A stretch of 64,000 nucleotides of DNA, from the IMG/VR virus record IMGVR_UViG_3300021197_001596, positions 1 through 64,000 of that record, one strand, 5' to 3'. Under the pieces are notes generated by a model. It worked only from the letters and a program-made list of their open reading frames with translations, had not been told where the DNA came from and did no database searches. This DNA is from a virus. A program made the position numbers and the translations under genes. This document shows, one piece after another, positions 9,124 to 19,386 of the stretch (position 1 is the first letter of the stretch; every line of letters starts with the position of its first letter).

Positions 9124-12100
9124 TTATTCATTTTTAGATGGTAGATACATATCTCCTGTATAAAAGTTTTTCCATTGATCAGACTCAGCCGCATCTACCG
9201 TTGCTCTATTGTCTCCTATGTTTATAGTATATAATGATGGAAAATTTGGGTTTTCAATATGATCCCAATATGCTTCATAATTACCTTGAAATACAAAATC
9301 CTTAAGAGAGTAATCATATTCATATTTTGGCTCTGGTTTTTTTGCTCCCGACGTTATTATCATCCTTGTAAAATCCCAATAACTAGCACCTAAACGTTTT
9401 AAATCAGCTGTTGGACCTGAAGCACCAACTATTTGTGGACTATACAAACGTAACCCATTAACATTTACATTTGAATATACTTGAACACCTATAGTAAGCG
9501 TACCTTTACCTTTCGAATCCATTTGTACTTTTGCTTCCCAAGTATTTAAAGAAGGATCAGTTACTTTCCAGCCGTATGTTTCTACGTGTTCAATTGCTTT
9601 TTGAGCATAAATACCTTTTGGATAAGAAGAAGATGTTACGATCATTAATTGTTTATTTCTAGAATTGTTAGAAACATTATTTCCGGATACGTTCGATATA
9701 TTTGTATATCTTTGGTCAAAATAAGTTCCTTTTACTGTTATTTCTTTATTTGCATAAGCTGGATTTTCTAGATAAAACTCTTGGTATTGAATAATACCAC
9801 CACTGTTAGACGGTATGCTTCTTGTGTAACCCATGTTACCTTTATACGCAAGGTATGATGGATCATCGTCAAAATTTGATATTGAACAATTTGTTTCTTC
9901 TATAGTTATTGGAGCTTCTCCTTGCAAAAAATTGTAATGGCCTTTAGGTACAGCTGATCCACCTGCATTAAGAAATTTATTTTCATCACTATAAACAAGG
10001 TTTGGATTATCTTTTATATACACAGGAAATCTATTACCGACATACGCTAAATCACCATCATTTGTTCTTAAATAAATAAGACTACCTTTTTTTAATGGTG
10101 AGTCTTTAGAAATAACATCTACAAAATCTACGTTGTCGTCATGAACTAAATTACATGGATTACTTGTGTGATCAAAATTTCCTATTTTTGCAAGATATTT
10201 GTTGAAAAAATTAGGATGATCGTTAACTGCTGTTATTGTAAGTTCTGGTGCATAATAAGCGTTACCAACGGCATTGTTATTAAAATTGACTAGCATATTA
10301 ACCGTAAGAGTTTTACCGTCCGCGCTAACTTCAAAAGTATTTGTTACTTGTTTTGAATCCCCAAATATATCAGTATAAGTACCAGCAGCTGCTTTTGTAA
10401 AATAACTACCTAAGTTTGTTATATTATACTTTGATGTGCTAGTGTTATCTGGATCCCACCAATAAAATAAACTTTCGGGCATTTTAATCACATGCTGTAT
10501 TAATTTATTTCCCGCAGATCCATCAGTAATCCAATATCTACCAGAAGTTAAATCACTAAAAGAATTATTTACGTTTTGTATTCCATTACCTGCAAAAAAA
10601 GTTTCTAAACCATTAGATCCTTTCCATCTTTGTTTAAAACCATCAACATTACGTACAATACTGTCTATGTTTCTAAACGTTCTTTGATTTTGTGGTCCAT
10701 TTTCAAAAGTTGAACCGGCTGGTGCAGTGTAAAGAGTTGAATTATATGATTCAGAACTTGCATACCCATTTATTTTAGTAAAGCCTGATGATTTTAATTG
10801 CGTTGCAAAAGCTATAAGAGCTCTTATTTCAACACCGGTATTAGCTTCAAAAAGCTCCTCTAAAGGTCTGATTGTATATGTTTGATTTGTTGAGGGCGCA
10901 ACAAAAGTTTTATTTTTAAAACCTACGACAATTTCACTATTGTTAACACTATTGTAAGAACCAAATGAAACTTTTTCATTAAAAGCAAAGGTTGCTGTAA
11001 CATCGTTATTAGATGAGTCATATATTTTAAAAGGTATTATATTAGTAAATGTTTTTTTATTTTTATAACCAGAAGCCGCAGTTAAGGAAAAATGACGATT
11101 AATCATACTCGTGTGTGGCTTATTTGCTTTTGTTGTTACTGTATAAGGTACACTTGCACCGTTATATCCAGCTATAGTATAATTTGACGTAGCCGATCCA
11201 CCAGCTATAGTATTAGAATAAGCAAAAGTTATTGTTACGTTTTTTTCTAATAAATTATTTAAGTTTAATTCAAAAAACTCTGATTCAATAAAACTAGTAG
11301 ATTTTAAATTACCCTTTATTAATAAAGTATCATTAGTTGCTGTAGTTAAAGTAAACGTATTAAATGTTATTTTTGTCTCTGTGTCGTTACTATCAAAAAC
11401 TATGTCGTCCATAACAGGAATCTTACTAAGATTATAGCCAGTTCCATCTAATGTATATGAAAATGTAAAATCAATATCAGCAATATCATCTACATAACCA
11501 GAAACAATAACAGGACTATTTGTTAAAGACTGCGCGGTTGTAATGTTATTTCCAATATTAACAGTAAACGTTATATCATTGACATATCTAACTTTTCTAA
11601 AAATATTAAAAGTTTCATCACCAAAAGTACTAGAAAAAACAGTTCCCGACACTGTTTTCAACTTTACAGTATATGTCTGTGCAGTATCTCCAGCTGGAAA
11701 AACTAAATCTATATAAGACTTTAAAGTATCAGATGGTATTTTCCCATTAACTGTTTTTATAACACTAGACCCTTCTAAAAAAACAAGTTCATATTCTGCG
11801 TTTTTTTCACCGTTTAATACCAACGTTCTAGTCTCACCATTATTATCAATGTCACTAGTGTTTAAATTTTTAGTAAATATTATTTTATCAGGTATTATTA
11901 TTTTATGAGCTACAGCACTTATAGTGTAGTTTATATTTGCAGAATTTGTTCTTGGTATGGTTATAGTTTCTACAACTTCAACATTTCCATTATCTAATTT
12001 GTTTTTACTTATAGAAATTAAAGGATTATCTATAGTTATATCTTCAACATTAATATAATAACCATCTATAGGTTTTATTATTCTTTTATTTATCTGTTGA

Positions 12101-15100
12101 ACCGTATTTGGATCTTCTGTTATTTGATAATTACCGTTTCCAATATCGTCTGTTACAAAAGGACCTTCTACACTATAAGTACCACTTATTTTTACTGGTT
12201 TCAACACTGATTTTCCAGATAATGTAATATTTTTAGTTTCGTTATTAGATGGATTTAAAGATTCAAGATATTCTCCTTTTGTTTTTACAATAACGTTTGG
12301 TGAAGAGTTTTCAACAGTTATTAAATTACTAGGCGTTGTAAATTGTGTTTTTTCTATTAAATAACCATTAGTAGGAATTAATATTATTTCAACATCATCT
12401 ATACTACCATCTTGTTTTATTTCTATCGATTGTTTTATATCACTACTCCAAGACTGACCATCAATTATTTTAACATTAAAATCATCAAGATCCTGTGCAC
12501 CCACAGTAACATCATAATCTATTTCATTTGGTTTTCTTATTGATCTACCTATACCTTGTGTAGAAAAGTTTTTGTGATCTAGAGTATTTAGTTTTTTTGA
12601 TTCTTGCGTTATATTGGTAAAAAATTTATTTTCTTTCGGTGTAAAAGTTGTTTCTAAACCAGTGACTTGATCAGTAGTTATTTTTTTTGCAACCCAACCG
12701 CTGGTGCCTTCGTATCCTAAAGTTTTATATTTTTTAATAACAGATGGATCTTCGTTTATTATGAATTCAACTTCAGAATTATATTGCGTACCATAGAAGT
12801 TATTTCTTAAAACATTTTCGCTGTCATGCCGCCACAATTCACCATTTCTGTATGTATAATAAATATTATTCAAATACACAGAGTTTTCAGGAATAAAAGA
12901 AGCCCTTGTTACCCAACCGTTTACATCCTCAGAAAAACAAACAGTATCTAACCCATCAAAAGAAATATTATACAACTTTCTTCTTGCATCATAGCTTCCA
13001 TAAAAAGTATCTGCAGTAAATAATCTTTGACGGAAAAAACTGTTCATATAGTTTTTTGATATTGGAGTTAATCCATCTTTTGATAATCTAATAATAACAC
13101 CTCTAGTTTTGTCAGCAAAATAGCATCTAAAACCATGTGAAGCAAAAGATTCTGGATGAGTACCAATACCAAACTCACCATTATATTCTATAGGATCTCC
13201 TATCACTCTGCTATCGGATATTAAATTAGAAGAACCATTAGCATTGTAAAGAGCTGATTTATTAGCTAAAACCCTTAGTGTTTTATCTTCGCAAATTACA
13301 ACCATAGAATCATTCCACCCATGCAACTTTTGTATACTTCCATATGATGGTAAAAAATCTTTTGTTATTGGATTTGCCATATTAAACTCATTAGATCTAT
13401 TAACACCAGATCTTGAGTTAACTATACCCGACCATATTAAAGAATTAAACTTGTGTTCTTCTTTGAATGGTTCATCTAAAACAGTTGAAGCTTTGACACC
13501 ATTGTCTATAAACACAGCATTATAATCATCTCTTATTCTATTTGATTCAACACCATTACCAAAAGAAATACAATTATACCAGTTTAAGTTGTAATTCTCG
13601 TTGTGTGTGCTGATAGAAAGTATATCTGAAGCTTCAAAATATATATTTAATTCTGTTTTACTTTCTAACGGTTCTGTTTCAAATATAGCTGGCTCTTTTA
13701 CTACTAGATTTTCTTCTACTCTCTCCTCTAATATCTCCATCCTTGGTTCATTCATCCAAGTGTCGTCACCTCTTGTTACTACATCTTTTAATAATGGTTG
13801 AAAATTTCCATCTTCATCTATAAACCTAAAGTGTAATTCAGTATAACTTCTGCTTTTTACCAAAATACCACCACCATGCTTTGTAGCGTAAGCGGTTCTT
13901 AAAGTTTGACCAATTTCATATACCTTATCGTGATGTGGAGTACCATCTGGATTTACAAATCTTACGAAATTACCAACTTTAGCTGTTTTTTGTAATTTAT
14001 CAACTTCAGAATTTCTACGTCTCGTAGAGGCTTCTACTGTGATATTGTATTCTATTGAACCAGCATCGTGTCTTTTGCCTGTTTCATAAGTACTACCAGG
14101 CGTCACAGTTCCTCCCTTAGAAATAACAAAATCATTTCTTGGGTTGGCAGATGCGCTATCTTTACCTCTGTTTATATTTTTCCATTTGTTAGCTCCAGAT
14201 CTACCTGTACCACTAGCATCTTTTGATGAGTATATACCTATCATGTTAAAATCAAATTTAACCAAATAGCTAACTCCTCCAATATCTTGTGTTATTATAG
14301 AATTTATTAAAGTAGAGTTAGATTTAAGTTTAACAAAAAATCTTCCATCAAATTCTTTATCACCAGCGTCAATAAACTCTTCTAAGACGTTCATGCTAAC
14401 CCCGAGATTTGTGTTTGGATCTCCTAGATTACCACTTGTTTTATTATATATTATCTCTACATCTTCTCCAAAAGGTTCTTCAAAATCTATTTTTATTTCA
14501 TTAGACCCAGCCGGATCTTGTGATAGTCTTTTTATTTTATAAGCTTTTGATTCTTTACCTAAATACTCAAAACTTATATATCTACCAGGCCTTATTTCTT
14601 TAGTTTCTTCTAATTCTACACCGTTAGAACTACCATTAGCTTGTTTCAACTGTACGCTTGCTCTTTCATTCAACGGTGCAGCATTACTAGCATCATCTTT
14701 GTTGGTTATTGTAACTCCTCCACCAGAGCCTTTATAGTCATCAGTAAAAACTAAATTACCCAATGATCTTACGGTTCTTTTTCTAGCAGTTATAAATTCA
14801 GGCGGTTCAGCGGATATGTCTATTATTTTATATCTATTTTCAGTAGAATCAACAGCGTTATTATCTCCATGATTCTTTTTTAACAACAAATAATGTTCAT
14901 CTGTGACTTTGTTCCTTTCTGAAGAAGGAAAACTTATATACATAAAACCGTTTTCAACATCATTGTAAAAACGGTCTGCTGCTAAGTTATAGAATTCACC
15001 AGATGTGTCTTTTATAAAATACCTATAGTGTGTTGCCCAAGGTGGGGGTGGTGTTGTAATAGATGCAGATATTCTGTTTTGTGCAGACGACTTTGATTTT

Positions 15101-16905
15101 GGTACAGTTATAACACCTGTATCATTTGAAAAAACAGGTGTTTGTCTGTTATATTCATCTGAATAAACAACGCCTAGTTGATAGTTGCGATTTGACTTAA
15201 CACTTATTCTTCTGTCTGCATTTGCGGTATTAAGTTTAACATCAAAATTAGGGTCTTTAAATACATCATAATTCTGTATATAATTACCATAAACAACTCT
15301 GTTAGCAGTAACTTCTTGTGCTTTTGCTTTCCTTGGTACATTGTCCCACTGTCTTAGTAACTGGTCATTAGCTACCAACGATTTAATTTGCTCTTTTCTT
15401 ATTGTAAAAGAATTTTCAAAATCTATTCTTTTTTTAGTAGTTAATATATATATATTGTTATTTCTGGTCTCTTTAAATATTATTTCAATATCCTCTACTT
15501 CATCTGATCCTAAATCAAAATCTTCTAATAAAACCTTACGGACTTGGTTTATCATGCCGTAATTGTAGGCCTCTTTACCATCATATTTAAAACCGTTTCT
15601 GTTTACTTTTAAGTTTGGATAAAAAGCTGGTTGTGTAAAAGGCGAGAAAACAGAATATTCTCCGTTTTTATATTTCCATCTATATGCAAATCTCACAAAA
15701 GCTAGTTCGTATATAGGATCTTCTTCTATTAAATTTGCCGTAAATAGATGACTTTGTTTAACAGGGTCGTCTGAATCTATGTTAGAAATAACAACTTTAA
15801 TACTTTTATTGGTAGCATCAATGCTTTGTATCCTACATTCTAATGATAAATCAGCGTCTTCTGTAACAAACAAAGCAGATTGACCAACAACCCAATTAGG
15901 TATATCACCAAAATCAACTATATCAACTTCATCACCGGCTATTTTATCAACAAAATTAACCTGTGCTGTAATCGTAGTATTACCAGTTATGTCAGTATCA
16001 AATAAAGTTAAGTTAGGAGCCTTTAGAGGAGCTTTCTTTATTACAGATATGTCATCTTCATTTATTGGTCTGTAATCAATTTTAAAAGCACCATTTGAGT
16101 CTTTATACTTGTATGATATCTGCGTTTGATTAGCTATGTGTTTGTAATTTTTAAATTCAGATATATTTATTCTTCTGGGCTGATTTACATTATCTGTCCA
16201 AAACAAAAGACCATCAATTATATTTATACCTGTTATTAAATTATTTTTTGAAAAATTTAAAAAACCAGAATCGGTATATGTAAAATTTATATCTAAATTT
16301 CCAAAATGTTTTCCATTGTATGGTATATTTTTAAACTCAATACTTTCATTGTTATTATTTAAAACACTTGTGTTTTTTGGTGCTGTAATTTTTAAATCAA
16401 TTTCTGAGCACTCTATATCTATGTTACTATGTGTTAAACCATATTTTTGAGGAGAATCGGGCGTTGCCTTTTCTAAGTTTTTGCCTAATAAACTATTAAA
16501 CTCTAACTCACTATATGAAAAAGATAACTCGCCTTCTACATTTGAATATACAGAAACATCTTTTATTGTAATTGTTTGAATTGTTTTTTCATCTAACAAT
16601 ACAGGTTTTACTTCTTTAGTCTTTTCATCAAACTCATAAATAGCATCTATAGAATCAGAAGTTACTATCCAATATATTTTATCATTTTTACTATCAGATA
16701 TACTGCCTAATGTTTTTGCATTTTGTAACTGTAGATCAGACAAAAGTTCATTACCTAACGTGTTTTCTATTGATCCAACATCAGATCCTTCTGATGATGA
16801 AATTTGAATATTTAAAGCATCAGTATATTCACCATTAGGTATAAGTCTATCGTCCAGGTCTTTGTTCATTCTACCTGACGTAAAAGTATGCTTTAGTTCT
16901 GCCAT
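9124..16905 (-). CDS. Giant tail nozzle/stabilisation protein (gp12-like, extended)
   Basis: 2593 residues. The N-terminus (KHTFTSGRMNKDLDDRL, NGEYTDALNI, GSDVGSIENTLGN) matches what I recall of the tail stabilisation/nozzle proteins of crAss-like and Cellulophaga podoviruses: a ring protein opening with a short anchor and a beta-propeller. The first about 1400 residues contain repeated beta-strand and propeller-like stretches with conserved aromatic turns (LHGWNDSMVVICED). The remaining about 1100 are threonine/asparagine-rich beta repeats resembling adhesin or Ig-like modules. It overlaps the upstream ring protein by one base (TAATG). Most likely it forms the tail tube end; the long C-terminal extension may contact host surface glycans (inference). 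Confidence 0.75.
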   Translation of the reverse strand: MAELKHTFTSGRMNKDLDDRLIPNGEYTDALNIQISSSEGSDVGSIENTLGNELLSDLQLQNAKTLGSISDSKNDKIYWIVTSDSIDAIYEFDEKTKEVKPVLLDEKTIQTITIKDVSVYSNVEGELSFSYSELEFNSLLGKNLEKATPDSPQKYGLTHSNIDIECSEIDLKITAPKNTSVLNNNNESIEFKNIPYNGKHFGNLDINFTYTDSGFLNFSKNNLITGINIIDGLLFWTDNVNQPRRINISEFKNYKHIANQTQISYKYKDSNGAFKIDYRPINEDDISVIKKAPLKAPNLTLFDTDITGNTTITAQVNFVDKIAGDEVDIVDFGDIPNWVVGQSALFVTEDADLSLECRIQSIDATNKSIKVVISNIDSDDPVKQSHLFTANLIEEDPIYELAFVRFAYRWKYKNGEYSVFSPFTQPAFYPNLKVNRNGFKYDGKEAYNYGMINQVRKVLLEDFDLGSDEVEDIEIIFKETRNNNIYILTTKKRIDFENSFTIRKEQIKSLVANDQLLRQWDNVPRKAKAQEVTANRVVYGNYIQNYDVFKDPNFDVKLNTANADRRISVKSNRNYQLGVVYSDEYNRQTPVFSNDTGVITVPKSKSSAQNRISASITTPPPPWATHYRYFIKDTSGEFYNLAADRFYNDVENGFMYISFPSSERNKVTDEHYLLLKKNHGDNNAVDSTENRYKIIDISAEPPEFITARKRTVRSLGNLVFTDDYKGSGGGVTITNKDDASNAAPLNERASVQLKQANGSSNGVELEETKEIRPGRYISFEYLGKESKAYKIKRLSQDPAGSNEIKIDFEEPFGEDVEIIYNKTSGNLGDPNTNLGVSMNVLEEFIDAGDKEFDGRFFVKLKSNSTLINSIITQDIGGVSYLVKFDFNMIGIYSSKDASGTGRSGANKWKNINRGKDSASANPRNDFVISKGGTVTPGSTYETGKRHDAGSIEYNITVEASTRRRNSEVDKLQKTAKVGNFVRFVNPDGTPHHDKVYEIGQTLRTAYATKHGGGILVKSRSYTELHFRFIDEDGNFQPLLKDVVTRGDDTWMNEPRMEILEERVEENLVVKEPAIFETEPLESKTELNIYFEASDILSISTHNENYNLNWYNCISFGNGVESNRIRDDYNAVFIDNGVKASTVLDEPFKEEHKFNSLIWSGIVNSRSGVNRSNEFNMANPITKDFLPSYGSIQKLHGWNDSMVVICEDKTLRVLANKSALYNANGSSNLISDSRVIGDPIEYNGEFGIGTHPESFASHGFRCYFADKTRGVIIRLSKDGLTPISKNYMNSFFRQRLFTADTFYGSYDARRKLYNISFDGLDTVCFSEDVNGWVTRASFIPENSVYLNNIYYTYRNGELWRHDSENVLRNNFYGTQYNSEVEFIINEDPSVIKKYKTLGYEGTSGWVAKKITTDQVTGLETTFTPKENKFFTNITQESKKLNTLDHKNFSTQGIGRSIRKPNEIDYDVTVGAQDLDDFNVKIIDGQSWSSDIKQSIEIKQDGSIDDVEIILIPTNGYLIEKTQFTTPSNLITVENSSPNVIVKTKGEYLESLNPSNNETKNITLSGKSVLKPVKISGTYSVEGPFVTDDIGNGNYQITEDPNTVQQINKRIIKPIDGYYINVEDITIDNPLISISKNKLDNGNVEVVETITIPRTNSANINYTISAVAHKIIIPDKIIFTKNLNTSDIDNNGETRTLVLNGEKNAEYELVFLEGSSVIKTVNGKIPSDTLKSYIDLVFPAGDTAQTYTVKLKTVSGTVFSSTFGDETFNIFRKVRYVNDITFTVNIGNNITTAQSLTNSPVIVSGYVDDIADIDFTFSYTLDGTGYNLSKIPVMDDIVFDSNDTETKITFNTFTLTTATNDTLLIKGNLKSTSFIESEFFELNLNNLLEKNVTITFAYSNTIAGGSATSNYTIAGYNGASVPYTVTTKANKPHTSMINRHFSLTAASGYKNKKTFTNIIPFKIYDSSNNDVTATFAFNEKVSFGSYNSVNNSEIVVGFKNKTFVAPSTNQTYTIRPLEELFEANTGVEIRALIAFATQLKSSGFTKINGYASSESYNSTLYTAPAGSTFENGPQNQRTFRNIDSIVRNVDGFKQRWKGSNGLETFFAGNGIQNVNNSFSDLTSGRYWITDGSAGNKLIQHVIKMPESLFYWWDPDNTSTSKYNITNLGSYFTKAAAGTYTDIFGDSKQVTNTFEVSADGKTLTVNMLVNFNNNAVGNAYYAPELTITAVNDHPNFFNKYLAKIGNFDHTSNPCNLVHDDNVDFVDVISKDSPLKKGSLIYLRTNDGDLAYVGNRFPVYIKDNPNLVYSDENKFLNAGGSAVPKGHYNFLQGEAPITIEETNCSISNFDDDPSYLAYKGNMGYTRSIPSNSGGIIQYQEFYLENPAYANKEITVKGTYFDQRYTNISNVSGNNVSNNSRNKQLMIVTSSSYPKGIYAQKAIEHVETYGWKVTDPSLNTWEAKVQMDSKGKGTLTIGVQVYSNVNVNGLRLYSPQIVGASGPTADLKRLGASYWDFTRMIITSGAKKPEPKYEYDYSLKDFVFQGNYEAYWDHIENPNFPSLYTINIGDNRATVDAAESDQWKNFYTGDMYLPSKNE

Positions 16906-17798
16906 TAGTGTTTAATTTGTTTAGATTTACCTCTCATTACTTGAGTAAGATCTTCTATGTTTATATTAGCTAATCTAAGTTTAGCTGAACGCATAGCCGC
17001 TTTCTTTTCTTTTTTTATTCTATTTATTTGATATTCAGGAATATTAGCTTTGGCTGACATAATACCTAAAGCGATAGACTTATACATTGCCTCTTCAGCA
17101 AACTTATGAACTTGCATGTCTTCATCGGTATTTAAGCCGTCTGAAACATATTTTATAATAATAATTTTATTTTTTACGCCACTGCTAAATGATATAACAC
17201 CTCTTGGCTGATCAATTATAAATGTATCATTTTTATTTGCACTAGCAGGATCTATGCCATATCTTTTTCCATAATCAACATTATATCCATATCCCTCTTC
17301 TAAATAAGTAATATCCGATGCATCTGTTGTGCTATAAGAATTATTTTTTTGTCCTTTAAATCTTTTTGAAGCCTCCGATTCTTTACCTATTAAAACATTT
17401 CCCTTATCATCGTACAAATAATTATAATCATCGTCTTGTAAATAAGGTACAGGAGCTGATGTATTTTGATTAGGTTTTAAAGGTCTTTCAATACCGGAAT
17501 CGTCCAAACATGTCACTCTTACATAATTTACAAAATCATGAGGTAACGGGATGGACATTGAAGGAGGTATTTCTACTTCAATAGATTTTACATTATTAAT
17601 AGTATCATAGCTAAGCTCTTGTAAAGTTCTTTGAGCATGATAAGACACTTCTGTTCTTTTTGCTGACTTTATAATTTTATCATCGCCAACATACGAAACT
17701 AAAAAGTTACTTATTATATCATCTATTGTAACAAATTGATAGTAGCCTTGATTCTTACTATTATAGTAGTCTTTTTGTGTATATTGTGCTAAAGCCAT
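16905..17798 (-). CDS. Head-tail ring / tail tubular protein
   Basis: 297 residues. The N-terminal helix region (YYQFVTIDDIISNFLVSYVGDD, about 20-41) is followed by a beta segment (VEIPPSMSIPLPHDFVNYVRV) and a C-terminal helical part ending in basic residues. This ordering is what I recall for the second ring protein of crAss-like phages, encoded between the first adaptor and the nozzle. The stop overlaps the nozzle gene's ATG, suggesting tight co-expression. The role in joining the portal to the nozzle is inferred from position. Confidence 0.7.
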   Translation of the reverse strand: MALAQYTQKDYYNSKNQGYYQFVTIDDIISNFLVSYVGDDKIIKSAKRTEVSYHAQRTLQELSYDTINNVKSIEVEIPPSMSIPLPHDFVNYVRVTCLDDSGIERPLKPNQNTSAPVPYLQDDDYNYLYDDKGNVLIGKESEASKRFKGQKNNSYSTTDASDITYLEEGYGYNVDYGKRYGIDPASANKNDTFIIDQPRGVISFSSGVKNKIIIIKYVSDGLNTDEDMQVHKFAEEAMYKSIALGIMSAKANIPEYQINRIKKEKKAAMRSAKLRLANINIEDLTQVMRGKSKQIKH

Positions 17799-17801
17799 CT
17801 A

Positions 17802-18485
17802 TTATGATTTTTCTTTTTGAACTTTTAAATTGTCTTTCTGTTCTGCTACTTGACTTATTTCTGGCTGTTTAATAACAAGGCCAGCGTAGCTTAATATTTT
17901 ATATACTACAGTTATTTCATCTGACTCATGCAATTCAAAATCAGTTGCTGTAGATGAATCATATTTTGCAACATCACTTATTTCAACATAGCCCCATACA
18001 ACTTGTGCTGGTTTTTTAATAAGCGTACAAGATAAACCGGTAATGGTTGTTGGATATACAGTTAATTCATTACCATTTCTAATATATACTGGTTTTTTAA
18101 TATCAGGCTTAGTTAATTTTGATGCGTTAATATGCAAAAAATCATTTTGGTCTATAGCGTCTAGCTCTGTTGTATTATTATAGTAAACAGTGCCTAGCCT
18201 ATATAAATTTGAAGGTAATGTAAAAACAGAATTTGCTTTTGTAAGTGAAGATGTTGTTCGAAATAAATTAATTTTTTCTTTTATATTATTTACAATATTA
18301 GCGTATTCATTAGTAATCTCACCAGCTCTATTAAACTGATTAAGATCATAAAAATATTGCTCAAAAATTTCTAATTGAGCTTGATTTGCTAAAAGGTTGT
18401 ATTCTTGTGGAGTCATATAACCTCTATTCTCTTTATTAAGAATGGCTTGTACTCTTTGGTATACCGTATCTACGCTTATTGCCAT
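17802..18485 (-). CDS. Head-tail adaptor / ring protein 1
   Basis: 227 residues. It begins with helices of a type common in gp4/gp11-like adaptors (VDTVYQRVQAILNKENRG, then YMTPQEYNLLANQAQLEIFEQ), followed by beta-rich sequence (LPSNLYRLGTVYYNN, PVYIRNGNELTVYP). Gene order capsid - 257-residue protein - this - ring protein - nozzle matches short-tailed phage head-tail modules. It starts 24 bases after a strong hairpin at 18510-18541, so its expression may be set by a processed transcript. Assignment is by context and recalled family features. Confidence 0.7.
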   Translation of the reverse strand: MAISVDTVYQRVQAILNKENRGYMTPQEYNLLANQAQLEIFEQYFYDLNQFNRAGEITNEYANIVNNIKEKINLFRTTSSLTKANSVFTLPSNLYRLGTVYYNNTTELDAIDQNDFLHINASKLTKPDIKKPVYIRNGNELTVYPTTITGLSCTLIKKPAQVVWGYVEISDVAKYDSSTATDFELHESDEITVVYKILSYAGLVIKQPEISQVAEQKDNLKVQKEKS

Positions 18486-18509
18486 AATTTTATATTTATA
18501 ATGATAGGG

Positions 18510-18541
18510 CCACCGTAGTGACCCATATCACTACAAGGTGG
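18510..18541 (-). other. Strong RNA stem-loop in an intercistronic gap
   Basis: Perfect 7-bp stem GTAGTGA/TCACTAC with a 6-base loop, extended by CCACC/GGTGG across a two-base bulge (12 bp in all). It begins immediately after the stop of the 257-residue gene and ends 24 bases before the ring-protein start codon. There is no T-run on the minus-strand side, so it looks less like a full terminator than an mRNA-stabilising or processing element, or a leaky attenuator between capsid-level and tail-level genes. Confidence 0.6.
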
Positions 18542-19315
18542 TTATTTTAATTGTTTTTCAATTGCTTTATATACTTCAGTCCCTTCATCAGTTTTAAACC
18601 AAGCGGCTAATGCTGAAAAAGCATTTTCATCAAAAGGTACAGAGAATAATTTTCTTTTTGTTTTACTCCAATGCCAAGATCTTTGGTCTGCTGATAAGTT
18701 AATTATAGCAAGTTCAGATGCTTTAATACCAAAGTTTCTTAGTTGAACATTATCATCATTTGCTAACTGTAAGAAAAGAGCAGAGTTGTTTTTAGCATAC
18801 AACAATATATCTCTTTTTATTTCTTGTGAAGTCATAGATGAAACAGAGCTTCCTTGATCAACTCGCAATACTGCTTCAGCGTGATCTAAATCCATTGATT
18901 TTGCAATGTTTAAAGCTTCAATTTCTAATTCTAAATCAACTAAATCATCCTGAGCCTCTTGGACAGCATCCAATTCCTCATAAATAACATTTTTACCTGG
19001 ATGATATAATGATAATAGTTTTTGTAATGATTGATTTGTTTTTGATACGTATAAAAAACCGTCTTTAAAAACAATATGTCCTAATGTTGATCTACCTTTT
19101 TGTTCATCACGAAGTGGTGATTTTTGGTTGGTAGCATATCTTAATTCTCTTGAATAACCTTTTTCTTCATCCCACCACATTAAAGGTGTTCTTGAATGAT
19201 GCCTTGAGGCTAATGTAAATGTTATAGGTTGTTTACCACCTTTAAGAGCATAAGATCTATCTTTTATAACCCAACTTGGGGTTTGCGGCTTTTTAGCCGT
19301 TGTTTTTGTTGCCAT
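18542..19315 (-). CDS. Structural-region protein downstream of capsid gene, unknown
   Basis: 257 residues. Features: a beta-rich N-terminal half with aromatic and arginine-rich turns (TFTLASRHHSRTPLMWWDEE), then an acidic helical segment (ELDAVQEAQDDLVDLELEIEAL, around 119-140) that may be coiled coil, then a helical C-terminus. Isolated between the capsid terminator (19325-19378) and the hairpin at 18510-18541, it may have its own expression level. I recall similar proteins beside capsid genes in marine phages without known function; a head decoration or completion role is only a guess. Confidence 0.65.
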   Translation of the reverse strand: MATKTTAKKPQTPSWVIKDRSYALKGGKQPITFTLASRHHSRTPLMWWDEEKGYSRELRYATNQKSPLRDEQKGRSTLGHIVFKDGFLYVSKTNQSLQKLLSLYHPGKNVIYEELDAVQEAQDDLVDLELEIEALNIAKSMDLDHAEAVLRVDQGSSVSSMTSQEIKRDILLYAKNNSALFLQLANDDNVQLRNFGIKASELAIINLSADQRSWHWSKTKRKLFSVPFDENAFSALAAWFKTDEGTEVYKAIEKQLK

Positions 19316-19320
19316 GATAT

Positions 19321-19378
19321 AATATAATAAAATTAATAAAAGTAAAGATAGGAGCGCCCGAAGACGCCCCGTCTTTAC
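19321..19378 (-). terminator. Terminator after the major capsid gene
   Basis: Read on the minus strand, an 8-base arm GTAAAGAC is matched by TCTTTAC (at 19342-19378) with an inner GC-rich stem (GGGGCG/CGCTCC, one wobble) and a TCTTCGGG loop, followed by a T/A-rich tract at 19321-19341. It lies just after the capsid stop codon, where partial termination commonly lets the capsid transcript outnumber the downstream tail genes. Confidence 0.75.
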
Positions 19379-19386
19379 ATTAAGTA

